In this document: positions 55,571-64,000 of the stretch, one piece after another
How the letters are laid out: each line of letters starts with the position of its first letter
Numbering within the stretch: position 1 is the first letter of the stretch
Assembly (NCBI RefSeq): GCF_900106045.1
Contig: NZ_LT629802.1
Span: 4,588,001 to 4,652,000 of the forward strand
Origin: Pseudomonas mucidolens
GTDB taxonomy: Bacteria; Pseudomonadota; Gammaproteobacteria; Pseudomonadales; Pseudomonadaceae
Reading direction: 5' to 3'
DNA length: 64,000 bases
Position numbers and translations under genes: made by a program
The notes under the pieces: model-generated
The model's input: the letters and a program-made list of their open reading frames with translations, nothing else
What the model was told of the DNA's origin: nothing
Databases searched by the model: none

Positions 55571-57508
55571 TTACAGCCGGCTCATATGAGCCTCGACCCA
55601 TTCCCGCACTTCAGCGTAGGGATACGCCTCCAGCGCAGCAAATGCGGGGATGGATCTGGCCTTGAGCCGGGTGAACAACGGCACGCTGATGCCGCATAGA
55701 AACCGCGTCATACGCTCAGCGCTGGGCAGGTTGCCAGTGTGCTGATGATGCCTGTGGGTAAAATCCCCGCACAATCCCTCAAAGTCTTTATCCACAAGCG
55801 CCGGCAAGTCTGGCGGAGAGGGCAAGTGCGCGACTTGGCCATGGCAGACCGAACAATGCCCGCATTGCATGGGCGCGCTTTCGTCACCGAAATATTCAGC
55901 CAGGCGGTAGCCCAGGCAACGCTCGGTGGCAAACAGATCCAGCATCGCGTGAATTCGTGCCACCTCCTTCGTTTCGTGCTGCTTGAAGCCTGCGTATAAC
56001 TCGACGCTCAAGGCCTGAAGATCAAAGCCGGTGTCCAACAGGCTGTACACCTCGGTCATCTGCTTGCTTTCCAGCTCGATCAAGCCTTGTTCCTGGAAGT
56101 AATCCAGGGCCTTCACCACACGGCTGCGCTCGGCCTGATGTTGTTGATAAAGCGTATCGAAATCCACCGTGACCCAGGTCCTCGCACGCTTGCCAGCCTG
56201 GATGATGGCTGAGACAAACTGCTGGCGCTCACCGGAAAAGCGTGCCAGCAGCGCCTCGGGCTCCACACGGTATTTGAAACGGTATTCGGCATAATAGGCG
56301 TAGCGCGGAGCAATCACGCCCTTGAGTTCCAGCTGCACCAACAAGGTCTTGAGCGGCAGCTCGCGGATATTGCTGAGTTCCGCCAACGGTCTCAACAGGA
56401 ACTCCCACTGCGCCTCTCCACGGGCCGCCAGCAACTCCTCCAGCACACACCGAATGCCTTGCTGCTCCGGCGTATCACCATAGACAAAGTTTTCCAGCAC
56501 ATTGAGGCTGTCGCGATTTGCCAGCACCAGGCAGTCGGCGTCTTGGCCGTCCCGACCGGCGCGGCCAATTTCCTGGCTGTAATTCTCGATGGACTTCGGT
56601 AAATCGAAGTGCACGACATTGCGGATATCGCTCTTGTCGATGCCCATGCCAAACGCAATGGTGGCGACAATGCAATTGGACTGCCCGCCCATGAATCGTT
56701 GCTGGATGCCCTCACGCTTTTCGTGGGGCAGACCGGCGTGGTAAGCCTCAGCCTGGATTCCAGCGCGGTTCAAATGTTCGGCAATATGCTCGGCGGTTTT
56801 CTGCAGGGTGACGTAGACGATGCTTGGCTGGCCTGCTCGCTCGCGCATCCACTCCACCAGTCTGCGGCGCTTGTCGATACCACTGACCGGCTCCACCAGC
56901 AGGTTCAGATTGGGTCGATAAAAACCGGTGGTGACCACATCCTCAGCAGCGATCGAGAACTTCGCCTGCATGTCTGCGATCACCTTGGGCGTGGCGGTGG
57001 CGGTCAGCAGCAACGCCTGGGGGATGCGGAACTGGCGCTGGTAATCAGGTAACTTCAGGTAGTCCGGGCGAAAGTTGTGCCCCCATTCAGAGATGCAGTG
57101 CGCCTCGTCCACCACCAGCAGCGAGATCGGCACGCTTTGCAGGAAATGTCGAAAACGCTCGTTTTTCAGGCGCTCCACGGAAATCATCAGGATTTTCAAC
57201 TCGCCGGAACGTGCCCGGGCCATCACGTCATTGGCGTCCTCGCGGCTCTGGGCCGAATCGATACTGCCGGCCGAAATACCGTGGCGCTGTAAAAAACCCA
57301 ATTGGTCCTGCATCAGCGCCAACAACGGCGACACCACCAACGTCAGGTGTGGCAGCAACACCGCAGGCAATTGGTAACACAAGGACTTGCCCGAACCGGT
57401 GGGAAAAATCGCCGCCGCCGAGCGAGCGGCCAGCACGGCGCTGACAGCCGCTTCCTGGCCCGGACGAAACTGTGGATAACCAAAGACCTGCTGGAGGGTG
57501 TTGTGCAT
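55571..57508 (-). CDS. recQ: RecQ-type ATP-dependent DNA helicase (short form)
   Basis: 645 residues. Motif I FPTGSGKSLCYQLPAVLL, motif II LLVVDEAHCISEWGHNFRPD, motif VI QEIGRAGRDGQDADC; RecQ-C zinc region with CLGYRLAEYFGD then CGHCSVC. 3'-5' helicase for recombination and fork repair. The C-terminus ends shortly after an HRDC-like stretch is expected, so an HRDC domain seems to be absent, as in the second, RecQ-like paralogue of pseudomonads. Confidence 0.9.
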   Translation of the reverse strand: MHNTLQQVFGYPQFRPGQEAAVSAVLAARSAAAIFPTGSGKSLCYQLPAVLLPHLTLVVSPLLALMQDQLGFLQRHGISAGSIDSAQSREDANDVMARARSGELKILMISVERLKNERFRHFLQSVPISLLVVDEAHCISEWGHNFRPDYLKLPDYQRQFRIPQALLLTATATPKVIADMQAKFSIAAEDVVTTGFYRPNLNLLVEPVSGIDKRRRLVEWMRERAGQPSIVYVTLQKTAEHIAEHLNRAGIQAEAYHAGLPHEKREGIQQRFMGGQSNCIVATIAFGMGIDKSDIRNVVHFDLPKSIENYSQEIGRAGRDGQDADCLVLANRDSLNVLENFVYGDTPEQQGIRCVLEELLAARGEAQWEFLLRPLAELSNIRELPLKTLLVQLELKGVIAPRYAYYAEYRFKYRVEPEALLARFSGERQQFVSAIIQAGKRARTWVTVDFDTLYQQHQAERSRVVKALDYFQEQGLIELESKQMTEVYSLLDTGFDLQALSVELYAGFKQHETKEVARIHAMLDLFATERCLGYRLAEYFGDESAPMQCGHCSVCHGQVAHLPSPPDLPALVDKDFEGLCGDFTHRHHQHTGNLPSAERMTRFLCGISVPLFTRLKARSIPAFAALEAYPYAEVREWVEAHMSRL

Positions 57509-57698
57509 AAGCTGTCACTCCATTGACCGCTGAACAGGCTCAAAACATAGCCCGGTATTTTCAGCGAATCGAGAAAGGTCGCCAGAAAAAAAGAGACCGG
57601 ATGATACACAGGACGCGGAGTGGCAGCGGGCCAAACCGACAGGATCCGACGGGTGTTGTGGGCAAAGACAACAGCGTGTGACGGTGGAATCCAGAGAC

Positions 57699-60600
57699 TT
57701 ACCGCAACGCGATACTGAGGTCCACCAGCGCGCCCGAGGAATAACTGCGCTTGATAAAGTTATCGACCAGGCAAGTGATACGCAGCAGATTCGTGGCATC
57801 CGGCAGCTCGATCAACGGATTATCCGACCGCTGATTGAATGCCTTGCGCACCACCAAGGTTGCGCCAGTGTTGCCATCGGTCAGTAACAGGTCGTCATCA
57901 CTTCGGGACACCAGAATAGCCTTCGAGTCAGTCATCGACAGCTGTATTCGATTCAACACCGAGGCTGGATGATTGTGGTCAAGGATCACGGTGCGATAGT
58001 GCGCCCAGACCTCCGCTCCGAGCGTGTAAAAATTGATACCGGCATTCCCGCACAGGATCAAGTTGTCGACCCCGGCAAGAATGAGTGGGGTGACGTCGTT
58101 TTGGGTAATTTGCAGCGATAAAGTTGCGCCGAAACGCTTCACAGCTGTGAACTCGGCCAACAACCGCGGAGCTTTTTCCGTGATCCGGTAGAGCGCTTGA
58201 TTCGTCGAGCAATACACATAAGCCGCCGCCTGCCCAACGGCGACGCCCAGGAAGCGCAGGTTATCCGCGGCGTGAATGCCACGACTCGAGAATACCTGGC
58301 CACTGTCGACATCGAACCAGCCTTGCGCGCCATCGCCCAGCAAGGTCAAGACACCTTTGGCATCCCACTGCCTGGCAAGTGCTGCAAGTGCTTCAGGTAA
58401 CCGGTAGCGGTTCTTCACTTGCGCCTCGGCATCAAACGCCAGCCACTGCCACCAAGCGTTGTACGTCTGCCTGTCCTGCTGCCACTGTGCATCGACAGCA
58501 ACCAGTTGTAACGCCCCGTTGGGAGTGCGCAGCAGCACCTCCCCGTTGACCGTAACCAGACGTATCCCCGCATCCACCTGTTCTGCTGACTTGAAACGCT
58601 GCCCTGGGGCTGACTCGGTGGCCACGGGAATGGGCGCCGAGGCTTTGAGTCGCGCATCCGTCCCAAACGCAACTGCGAGTTCATTCGCAGTCATGGACCG
58701 CTGGAGATATAACGTGCCACTCGCGGGCTCAAAGAGCCGGGCCGTCGTGTCATCCGCCTCAAAGCCAAGGAACTGCAAGGTTTTATCTTGCAGAAATGCC
58801 GAAGCCACGACCACCTGAGCGTTGTGGAACCACACCGGCAGCGCACCCTTGCCAGTCGCGTCCTTGACCCCGAATACAGCCAACGTTGCACGCCCCTCGG
58901 CGACACAGGCGAGGTCTTGCCACCAGCTAACACGTCCCTGGAGCCAATGCTCATTGACGGCTTCGTAACTGAGTTGCCCCAGCGCATTGAGTCGGGCCAC
59001 ACGTCCATCTTCGGTGATGACGATCAAGTGACCGCTGATGTTGAGCACATTCGCCAGGATCGGGGTGGTTACCCGCGATGCCGTGGGGCGCTCGTCATCC
59101 ATTGAAGCTGGCCCGGGGCCCTTTTGCCGGAATAGCGCCTTTTGTACCTTGCTGTAGAAAAAGAACACTTCCCCTCCATCGGGGAGGAGCATGTTGCCTG
59201 CCAACACCAGATCGTCGGGGATCGGCCAAGCGCTGTGCGTTTGTTCAGCCGCGTCAAACTGCCGGGGATCAGTCGCGGGGGGCTCAAGATTCGGTTTGAT
59301 CACAAGGTCGCTGGGGGTACGAACCCAATAGCGGTGATCCACGCCGGCATCATCTGTGCCGTGGATCATCATTAATTCTGCCTTGGTCGGCTCAATCAAT
59401 CGGCCCAGCGTATGGGTTGGAACACCTGACTTTAAGCCTGGAAAAATATTAGCGGTGTTGGACTGCCACAATGAACGCAGCAGGAAGTCGTGTCCCGTCG
59501 TGCGAAGCAACTCCATTTGAGTCCCATGGATCTTGTAGACGGACTCGCTCTGCGGCTTGCCGTTCGCCGGATGACGATGGGCGAGATAGATCGCGTCGCC
59601 CTGTTGCCATAGTCGAAGGGACTGAGATTCATGCCGGCCGAGAAATGGATTGAACTGCCCTTCCACCTGGCCGGTGGCGATGATTACCCGCCACGCGATG
59701 GCATGCTCGGCGTTGTAGAAATAGGCGTGCTCATTTGTCACCGCCCCCAGGCGAGCATGCTTGGCCAGCTCCTCGCAAGTATCGGTGAACAGCATCCGGT
59801 TCCTGGCCACGTCGTAGAACGCGCGGCCAACACTGCGATCGTTGTGCCTGTAGTTCTCGACCAGCACAAACTGCCCCTGCAACCGATGCGCCTTGGCCAA
59901 GTCCTGTAAGTGCTGCTCGATAGACAGTCCAGGAGCCGGCCACTGGCTGGCGTCGATGCGTTCGACCTGGGTGGTTTTAGTCGCGAAGTTAACCTTGAGC
60001 TGTTCGCGGTCATGCTGGACGAGGCGAATATCATCAACATGCGCAGGAGCAATATCGACCAGAACGCCACCGATCATCAGCCGGTAATACAGCACTTCGT
60101 CGCCATCGGGATCACACAGCGAGTCCATGAAGCTGATGACGTCACGCTCTAGCTGGCGGGTAATAATTATCCAAGTCGAAGGTGTACTTTTTTCTATGCG
60201 TACGTGCGCGCCCTCGTTGAGTTCAATCTGGTAGACACCGCCACCTCCCGTGAACCTGTAGTTGAGGTAGCCATATAATTCCGTGGGTAATGTCGGCACC
60301 AGCAACTGCCGATCAGTCTTGTCGAGCACCACGGCAATGGTGGTCTTGACGTACTCATGATGGATCCTGCGAATTATCTGCTCGCCAGGAAAGACGTAGA
60401 ACGCGAAAGAGAACTTATCGCTCTGAAGTCTGCGGATGACATCAAACCCCATATCGTGGCGATCCGTGGCAAAAGGCAGCAACCCGTAATCATGCGAAAT
60501 ATAGGATTTGGGAGTACTGGGAAGAATAACCAGCCTGGCTTCACGCTGCGCAATCGGCTGGCAGCCAACGCCATAACCAATCCCGCTGCGCACCTCAATG

Positions 60601-63600
60601 GCGTGATCACGCTCGAGGTCGATCTGTGGAAGATCGCCAATCCATGTGTAGTGGGTGCTGTAGATATATTGGCTAGCAAATTCGATCTGGCCTTTGCCAA
60701 GGTCAAGACGCTGAACCACTGCACCGGCCAGGGGCACCAGTGCATCCTGGCTGGCCTCGTAGCGATAGCCGTGGTTTTTATAGGCGGTGTCGACCATCTC
60801 GAAGTAGCAACCCACCGCCTTGGCATCCTCGGCCACGGCACCGAAAGCCTGTGCCAGCGCCGTGAAACCCACGCCCAGTCCGCCCAGAATAACGCCACCG
60901 CCAGAAAACATGGTCGCGAGCGTGGAGGCCTCCATCAGTCCAGCGGTCACTCCCACGCTGCTTGTCACCAAGCTCGCGGCGTCAAATGCCAACTGGGTGC
61001 CAAACACCGCCTTCTGTGTCTCATTCTCGGCATAGGCCAATTCGTAAGCGTCTATCCCTACCATCACCTCGCCAAACAACACCCCGACACCTTCGTTAAG
61101 GGTGCGCCCCAAGGCCGAAACAAAACGGCCGGCGATCACCTCCTCGTTGCGTAACGCCGTGCTGACCTGCTCGATGACCTGGGATACATCCTGTACTGCT
61201 CCATGCACCATCTGGGTGGAATTAACGTAGCCGTGAAGCTTGAGCAAGGTGGCAAGTTCAGGCGAGGAACGCGTGTTTCGCGCTTCTTTGCGATGCTTGT
61301 CGGCGAACCACTGAATCAGTGCCTGCACCGCAAACCCGGCATTTAAGCCATCAAACGGAGCCGTCGCCGCCACGCCACCCTCAGGTCTGAACGGCTCGCC
61401 CTTTAGCGAAAAATGTTGATCCAGAGTCTGCAGATGCTGATCAACAAAACCGCGGTACTTAAGGCACGTGGCATCACGGGTTTCTACCCAGCGGGTTTTT
61501 CCAGGCTGATTGCGATCGATAAATTGAACCCGGAAACGGCCGTCGCCGAGATCCTGGGTATTATCGATCACCAGCACCCAGCGCTCGCTCAGACTCGCGC
61601 TATTCGCCAGAACGGTACTGGCAGCATAGAACCGTGCTCCCCAGCGTTCGGCATCCAAGGTTGCCAGCGCCGTACGCAGTTGCAGATCCTCCGCGATTCG
61701 CACGTGCGTGTTGACTGCCTGTTCGGCCTGCGAACGTACGTCACTGACACGTTCCAACGCCTCGGACTGACTCAGGTCGGCCACGTTTAGACCGAGGCCT
61801 ACCGGTACCTCGGCCATCGCGCGAGTATCTATCTCGATCAGGTTGAAGGCCGGTGCTGATTGACTGCCAAACGCGCCGTAATAGGCGGCCAGCCCGCGCG
61901 TCACTAGATAGTGCTGCATTGCACCGGCCAGAGCGGCGGCGGCGCCGAAGGCAAAAATCCCGACATTCGGGTCATAGAAATAGTAACGCGATACCTCATC
62001 TGTAACGACGCTCCCGAGCAGCATCGCGTGCCAGCGGGTATTGAGTGCGAACATTGAGGTCTGCGTGGTTTTTTGCAGCCGTGACAGCACCTCATCCAGT
62101 ACGAATTGCCCTAACTGGGTTGACGCCTGAACGGCATGAACATTGGAGTGCAATGTGCTCAGCGTGTCTTTGAGCAGCATCGAGTTACGCGCCTGTGGAT
62201 CGGCTGTCGCCACCTGTAGCCTCTCCACCAAACGATCAACACCCTGCTGACCGCCACACCCCAGTGCAACGGCCATGGCCCGGACCAACGGATAACAACG
62301 GCCACCGGATTGATCTGCAACCCGCAACAGAAAAAAATCCTGCACTACCAAGCGCTGAAAATCGCTGCCCGCGCGCCGAAAGTCATCGCTGTACAGCTCC
62401 ACACGATTCAGAACCTTATGGAGGTACTCGTTATTTGTCTGGGCGATCTCGTAAAGCTCAGCCAGGCTTGTGGTGTGCACCGGCGCCAAGTTCTGACTGG
62501 GGGACTCGTCAATGCGCAATACGCCTATCGTTCCCTCTTTGGTCTTGATCTGCTGCCATAACCAAAGATGCTCGACGTCGCGCACTTCTCTCAACAGCGT
62601 ATGAAACTGCGCCTTGTAGTACTCATGAGTTAAGTTCAGCTGCCTTATTTTTTCATCATTGATGGCGCTGCTTCGCTGTTTAGAGAGCAGATATTTGTCG
62701 GCTATTATTTTGTCGATATCCGCTGCGACTTTAGCCTCCAGCTCTTTTCGCAGGCGAATCCAGGCAGCAATTGCCGGGCTCTCATAGGAGAATCCGCCGC
62801 CTATATACAGGCCGTCCGCAACCCCTTCGACCGACACACCAAACTGGGTAGCCGCTTTCTTCAGTCGTTCGTGAACCTGTTTGCGGTAGGCCGCGAATTC
62901 AGCCTGGTTATGCTTCACCGTTTGATCGTTGGCGCGATACGTGGAAAGCGCTTGCGCCACGCCACGCCGCTTCAACCGTATGCCGCCTTTACTGTCGCGT
63001 TCAAAATCATGGCGTTGAAGCACCATCTGCCATTCACCCTCGACGTACTGCATGCAAACCACGGCAAGGGCCAAGATGCTGCCCGGTATTCGATAGTCCT
63101 TATAATCGACCGCCATCGCTACATTGTCGTAAAGCAGAGAGCTGTTGGTGCGACCGTCGTGATAAACCCGATAAGTAGTGGGATCAAGATCGGTCACTAT
63201 CACCGAGCAACCTGACAACGCTCCGGTGAAAAGGAAGCGCCCCTCCACCGCCCGTTTTGGAATATCCACATAGGCAGGCATTGCATTAGCTTGGTTGGCG
63301 CCGTTGTAGCCAAGAAAATACGCCGGCACGCTGCTTGGACCGGCGGCGGATGTGTGCTTGCTCAAGTCGATATATTCGACCTCGTACAACTGCGGGCCAA
63401 CCTCCACCAAGCGCGCATGCCCTTGCGCGGGTAGTCTCCCGGGCTTGCCCAGATGTTCGGTACTGAGGGTATTGGATAGGGCAAATTGCGTGGGATCGGC
63501 GGCGAACCGCCGGGTCCCGTCGCTGCTTCCTTGGACGCCGGGCTCCCCCGCCACAGACAGCACGCCACCCTTGATCTCGCGATCCCCTATTGCTTGCGCG

Positions 63601-63737
63601 ATCCACGCCAGGTTTTGCACGGCGCATGCCGCGGCTGCAAACGCTTCGGCAACGCCTTTTTGATCGAGGTGTTGATAAGCAAGTTCGGAGCAGCGGTTGT
63701 TGCGATCAAGTGTGCTCTGCGTAGTGCTAACCGCCAT
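57699..63737 (-). CDS. Giant TcdA/TcdB pore-forming-domain toxin-like protein
   Basis: 2012 residues. Residues 1-460 are unassigned. 477-600 may be a papain-fold (C58/YopT-like) protease: Cys481 (GGRCYPLVRAMAVAL), His570 (TRWHAMLLGS), Asp589 (YFYDPNVGIFAF). 795-970 is hydrophobic (LATMFSGGGVILGGLGVGFT). About 990-1290 follows the TcdA/TcdB delivery region closely: LVILPSTPKSYISHDYG, YLNYRFTGGGGVYQIEL, STWIIITRQLERDVISF. About 1290-2012 has repeated beta segments (HLIVITEDGRVARLN; GIRLVTVNGEVLLRTPNG), perhaps a propeller for binding. LifA/Efa1-type cytotoxins combine C58 and TcdA/B parts; no glycosyltransferase domain was seen here. No signal peptide and no secretion genes nearby. ATG 63737 has only a weak ribosome site. 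Confidence 0.8.
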   Translation of the reverse strand: MAVSTTQSTLDRNNRCSELAYQHLDQKGVAEAFAAAACAVQNLAWIAQAIGDREIKGGVLSVAGEPGVQGSSDGTRRFAADPTQFALSNTLSTEHLGKPGRLPAQGHARLVEVGPQLYEVEYIDLSKHTSAAGPSSVPAYFLGYNGANQANAMPAYVDIPKRAVEGRFLFTGALSGCSVIVTDLDPTTYRVYHDGRTNSSLLYDNVAMAVDYKDYRIPGSILALAVVCMQYVEGEWQMVLQRHDFERDSKGGIRLKRRGVAQALSTYRANDQTVKHNQAEFAAYRKQVHERLKKAATQFGVSVEGVADGLYIGGGFSYESPAIAAWIRLRKELEAKVAADIDKIIADKYLLSKQRSSAINDEKIRQLNLTHEYYKAQFHTLLREVRDVEHLWLWQQIKTKEGTIGVLRIDESPSQNLAPVHTTSLAELYEIAQTNNEYLHKVLNRVELYSDDFRRAGSDFQRLVVQDFFLLRVADQSGGRCYPLVRAMAVALGCGGQQGVDRLVERLQVATADPQARNSMLLKDTLSTLHSNVHAVQASTQLGQFVLDEVLSRLQKTTQTSMFALNTRWHAMLLGSVVTDEVSRYYFYDPNVGIFAFGAAAALAGAMQHYLVTRGLAAYYGAFGSQSAPAFNLIEIDTRAMAEVPVGLGLNVADLSQSEALERVSDVRSQAEQAVNTHVRIAEDLQLRTALATLDAERWGARFYAASTVLANSASLSERWVLVIDNTQDLGDGRFRVQFIDRNQPGKTRWVETRDATCLKYRGFVDQHLQTLDQHFSLKGEPFRPEGGVAATAPFDGLNAGFAVQALIQWFADKHRKEARNTRSSPELATLLKLHGYVNSTQMVHGAVQDVSQVIEQVSTALRNEEVIAGRFVSALGRTLNEGVGVLFGEVMVGIDAYELAYAENETQKAVFGTQLAFDAASLVTSSVGVTAGLMEASTLATMFSGGGVILGGLGVGFTALAQAFGAVAEDAKAVGCYFEMVDTAYKNHGYRYEASQDALVPLAGAVVQRLDLGKGQIEFASQYIYSTHYTWIGDLPQIDLERDHAIEVRSGIGYGVGCQPIAQREARLVILPSTPKSYISHDYGLLPFATDRHDMGFDVIRRLQSDKFSFAFYVFPGEQIIRRIHHEYVKTTIAVVLDKTDRQLLVPTLPTELYGYLNYRFTGGGGVYQIELNEGAHVRIEKSTPSTWIIITRQLERDVISFMDSLCDPDGDEVLYYRLMIGGVLVDIAPAHVDDIRLVQHDREQLKVNFATKTTQVERIDASQWPAPGLSIEQHLQDLAKAHRLQGQFVLVENYRHNDRSVGRAFYDVARNRMLFTDTCEELAKHARLGAVTNEHAYFYNAEHAIAWRVIIATGQVEGQFNPFLGRHESQSLRLWQQGDAIYLAHRHPANGKPQSESVYKIHGTQMELLRTTGHDFLLRSLWQSNTANIFPGLKSGVPTHTLGRLIEPTKAELMMIHGTDDAGVDHRYWVRTPSDLVIKPNLEPPATDPRQFDAAEQTHSAWPIPDDLVLAGNMLLPDGGEVFFFYSKVQKALFRQKGPGPASMDDERPTASRVTTPILANVLNISGHLIVITEDGRVARLNALGQLSYEAVNEHWLQGRVSWWQDLACVAEGRATLAVFGVKDATGKGALPVWFHNAQVVVASAFLQDKTLQFLGFEADDTTARLFEPASGTLYLQRSMTANELAVAFGTDARLKASAPIPVATESAPGQRFKSAEQVDAGIRLVTVNGEVLLRTPNGALQLVAVDAQWQQDRQTYNAWWQWLAFDAEAQVKNRYRLPEALAALARQWDAKGVLTLLGDGAQGWFDVDSGQVFSSRGIHAADNLRFLGVAVGQAAAYVYCSTNQALYRITEKAPRLLAEFTAVKRFGATLSLQITQNDVTPLILAGVDNLILCGNAGINFYTLGAEVWAHYRTVILDHNHPASVLNRIQLSMTDSKAILVSRSDDDLLLTDGNTGATLVVRKAFNQRSDNPLIELPDATNLLRITCLVDNFIKRSYSSGALVDLSIALR

Positions 63738-64000
63738 GGTGTGCTATCCGTGAAAGAGATCTGATTATCAGGTCAAGGAATTGAGGTCCTTCAAGGCTGT
63801 AAAGCCTGATGACGTAACCTGAAGGCGCCGGACGGGGGCAAGTGATCAACGCCCACGGCACGGTAAGCTCCACAACGCTCGACGGAGATATAGGTATTTA
63901 TCTCTGCACAGAACTTTCTTGAAAACCAAGCGTTCGACCCGAGCAGGGACGGCGCGCCGAAGCGGCGGGAGAAAACGGGAGTTATCCGCGATAGCGCAGG
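63738..64000. other. Upstream region of the giant gene
   Basis: About 260 bases that should carry its promoter. On the minus strand a frame from the window edge ends with LRYRG and a stop near 63982, possibly the tail of another gene outside the window. Not enough sequence to say. Confidence 0.35.

Overview
The window reads as a chromosomal segment of a Pseudomonas of the fluorescens group. Support comes from high-GC codon use in the core genes, REP doublets starting gtaggagcgagcttgctcgcg, a pseudomonad gabP, an OprD-type porin, aguB-aguA, an rml (rfbBACD) operon next to dctBD, and an fdhD plus YdeP-type oxidoreductase pair. This is judged from protein sequence and synteny memory only; no search was run.

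Layout. 1-7057: a type VI secretion cargo cassette: C-terminal part of a VgrG spike, a DUF4123 adaptor, four tandem DUF3304 lipoprotein genes (putative immunity) and a DUF2235 (Tle1-type) lipase effector, all translationally coupled. 7058-8886: an IS5-type remnant, a DUF3592 membrane protein and a YceK-type lipoprotein. 9062-17026: an ACR3/BASS-like transporter, a small unknown gene, gabP, a basic amino acid ABC transporter and a methyltransferase. 17290-17560: a decayed MFS transporter.

17679-26423: tRNA-Thr followed by an AT-rich island bounded by two ~700 bp direct repeats, each beginning with tRNA-Thr 3'-end sequence. It holds a truncated integrase, a complete-looking retron (structured ncRNA, reverse transcriptase, two-TM effector, resembling the Ec48/type IV organisation), a truncated phosphatase, a phage remnant, a Zn-ribbon plus HEPN-like protein, a membrane-anchored coiled-coil protein and a DUF3892-like protein. 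I read it as a defence island.

26559-31695: regulators and exporters (AraC, two LysE, Lrp, EamA, LysR). 31909-35233: a CHASE2 / small secreted protein / M48 metalloprotease operon whose terminator has been split by a MITE-like element. 35541-39700: porin, a small unknown gene and the agmatine-to-putrescine genes aguA and aguB. 40054-46640: dTDP-rhamnose synthesis and the DctB/DctD two-component system. 46667-49889: thioesterase, cysQ, nudE, yrfG, lysM. 50022-54191: LysR regulator, fdhD and a molybdopterin oxidoreductase. 54575-57508: glycine-zipper protein, acyl-CoA thioesterase, short RecQ. 57699-63737: one 2012-residue protein with a TcdA/TcdB-like pore-forming/delivery region, preceded by a possible papain-fold (C58-like) protease domain.

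The most notable items are the retron with a recognisable ncRNA fold, the amplified immunity genes carrying in-frame hybrid ORFs at each junction, the MITE inserted inside a terminator hairpin, and the giant TcdA/B-like protein.
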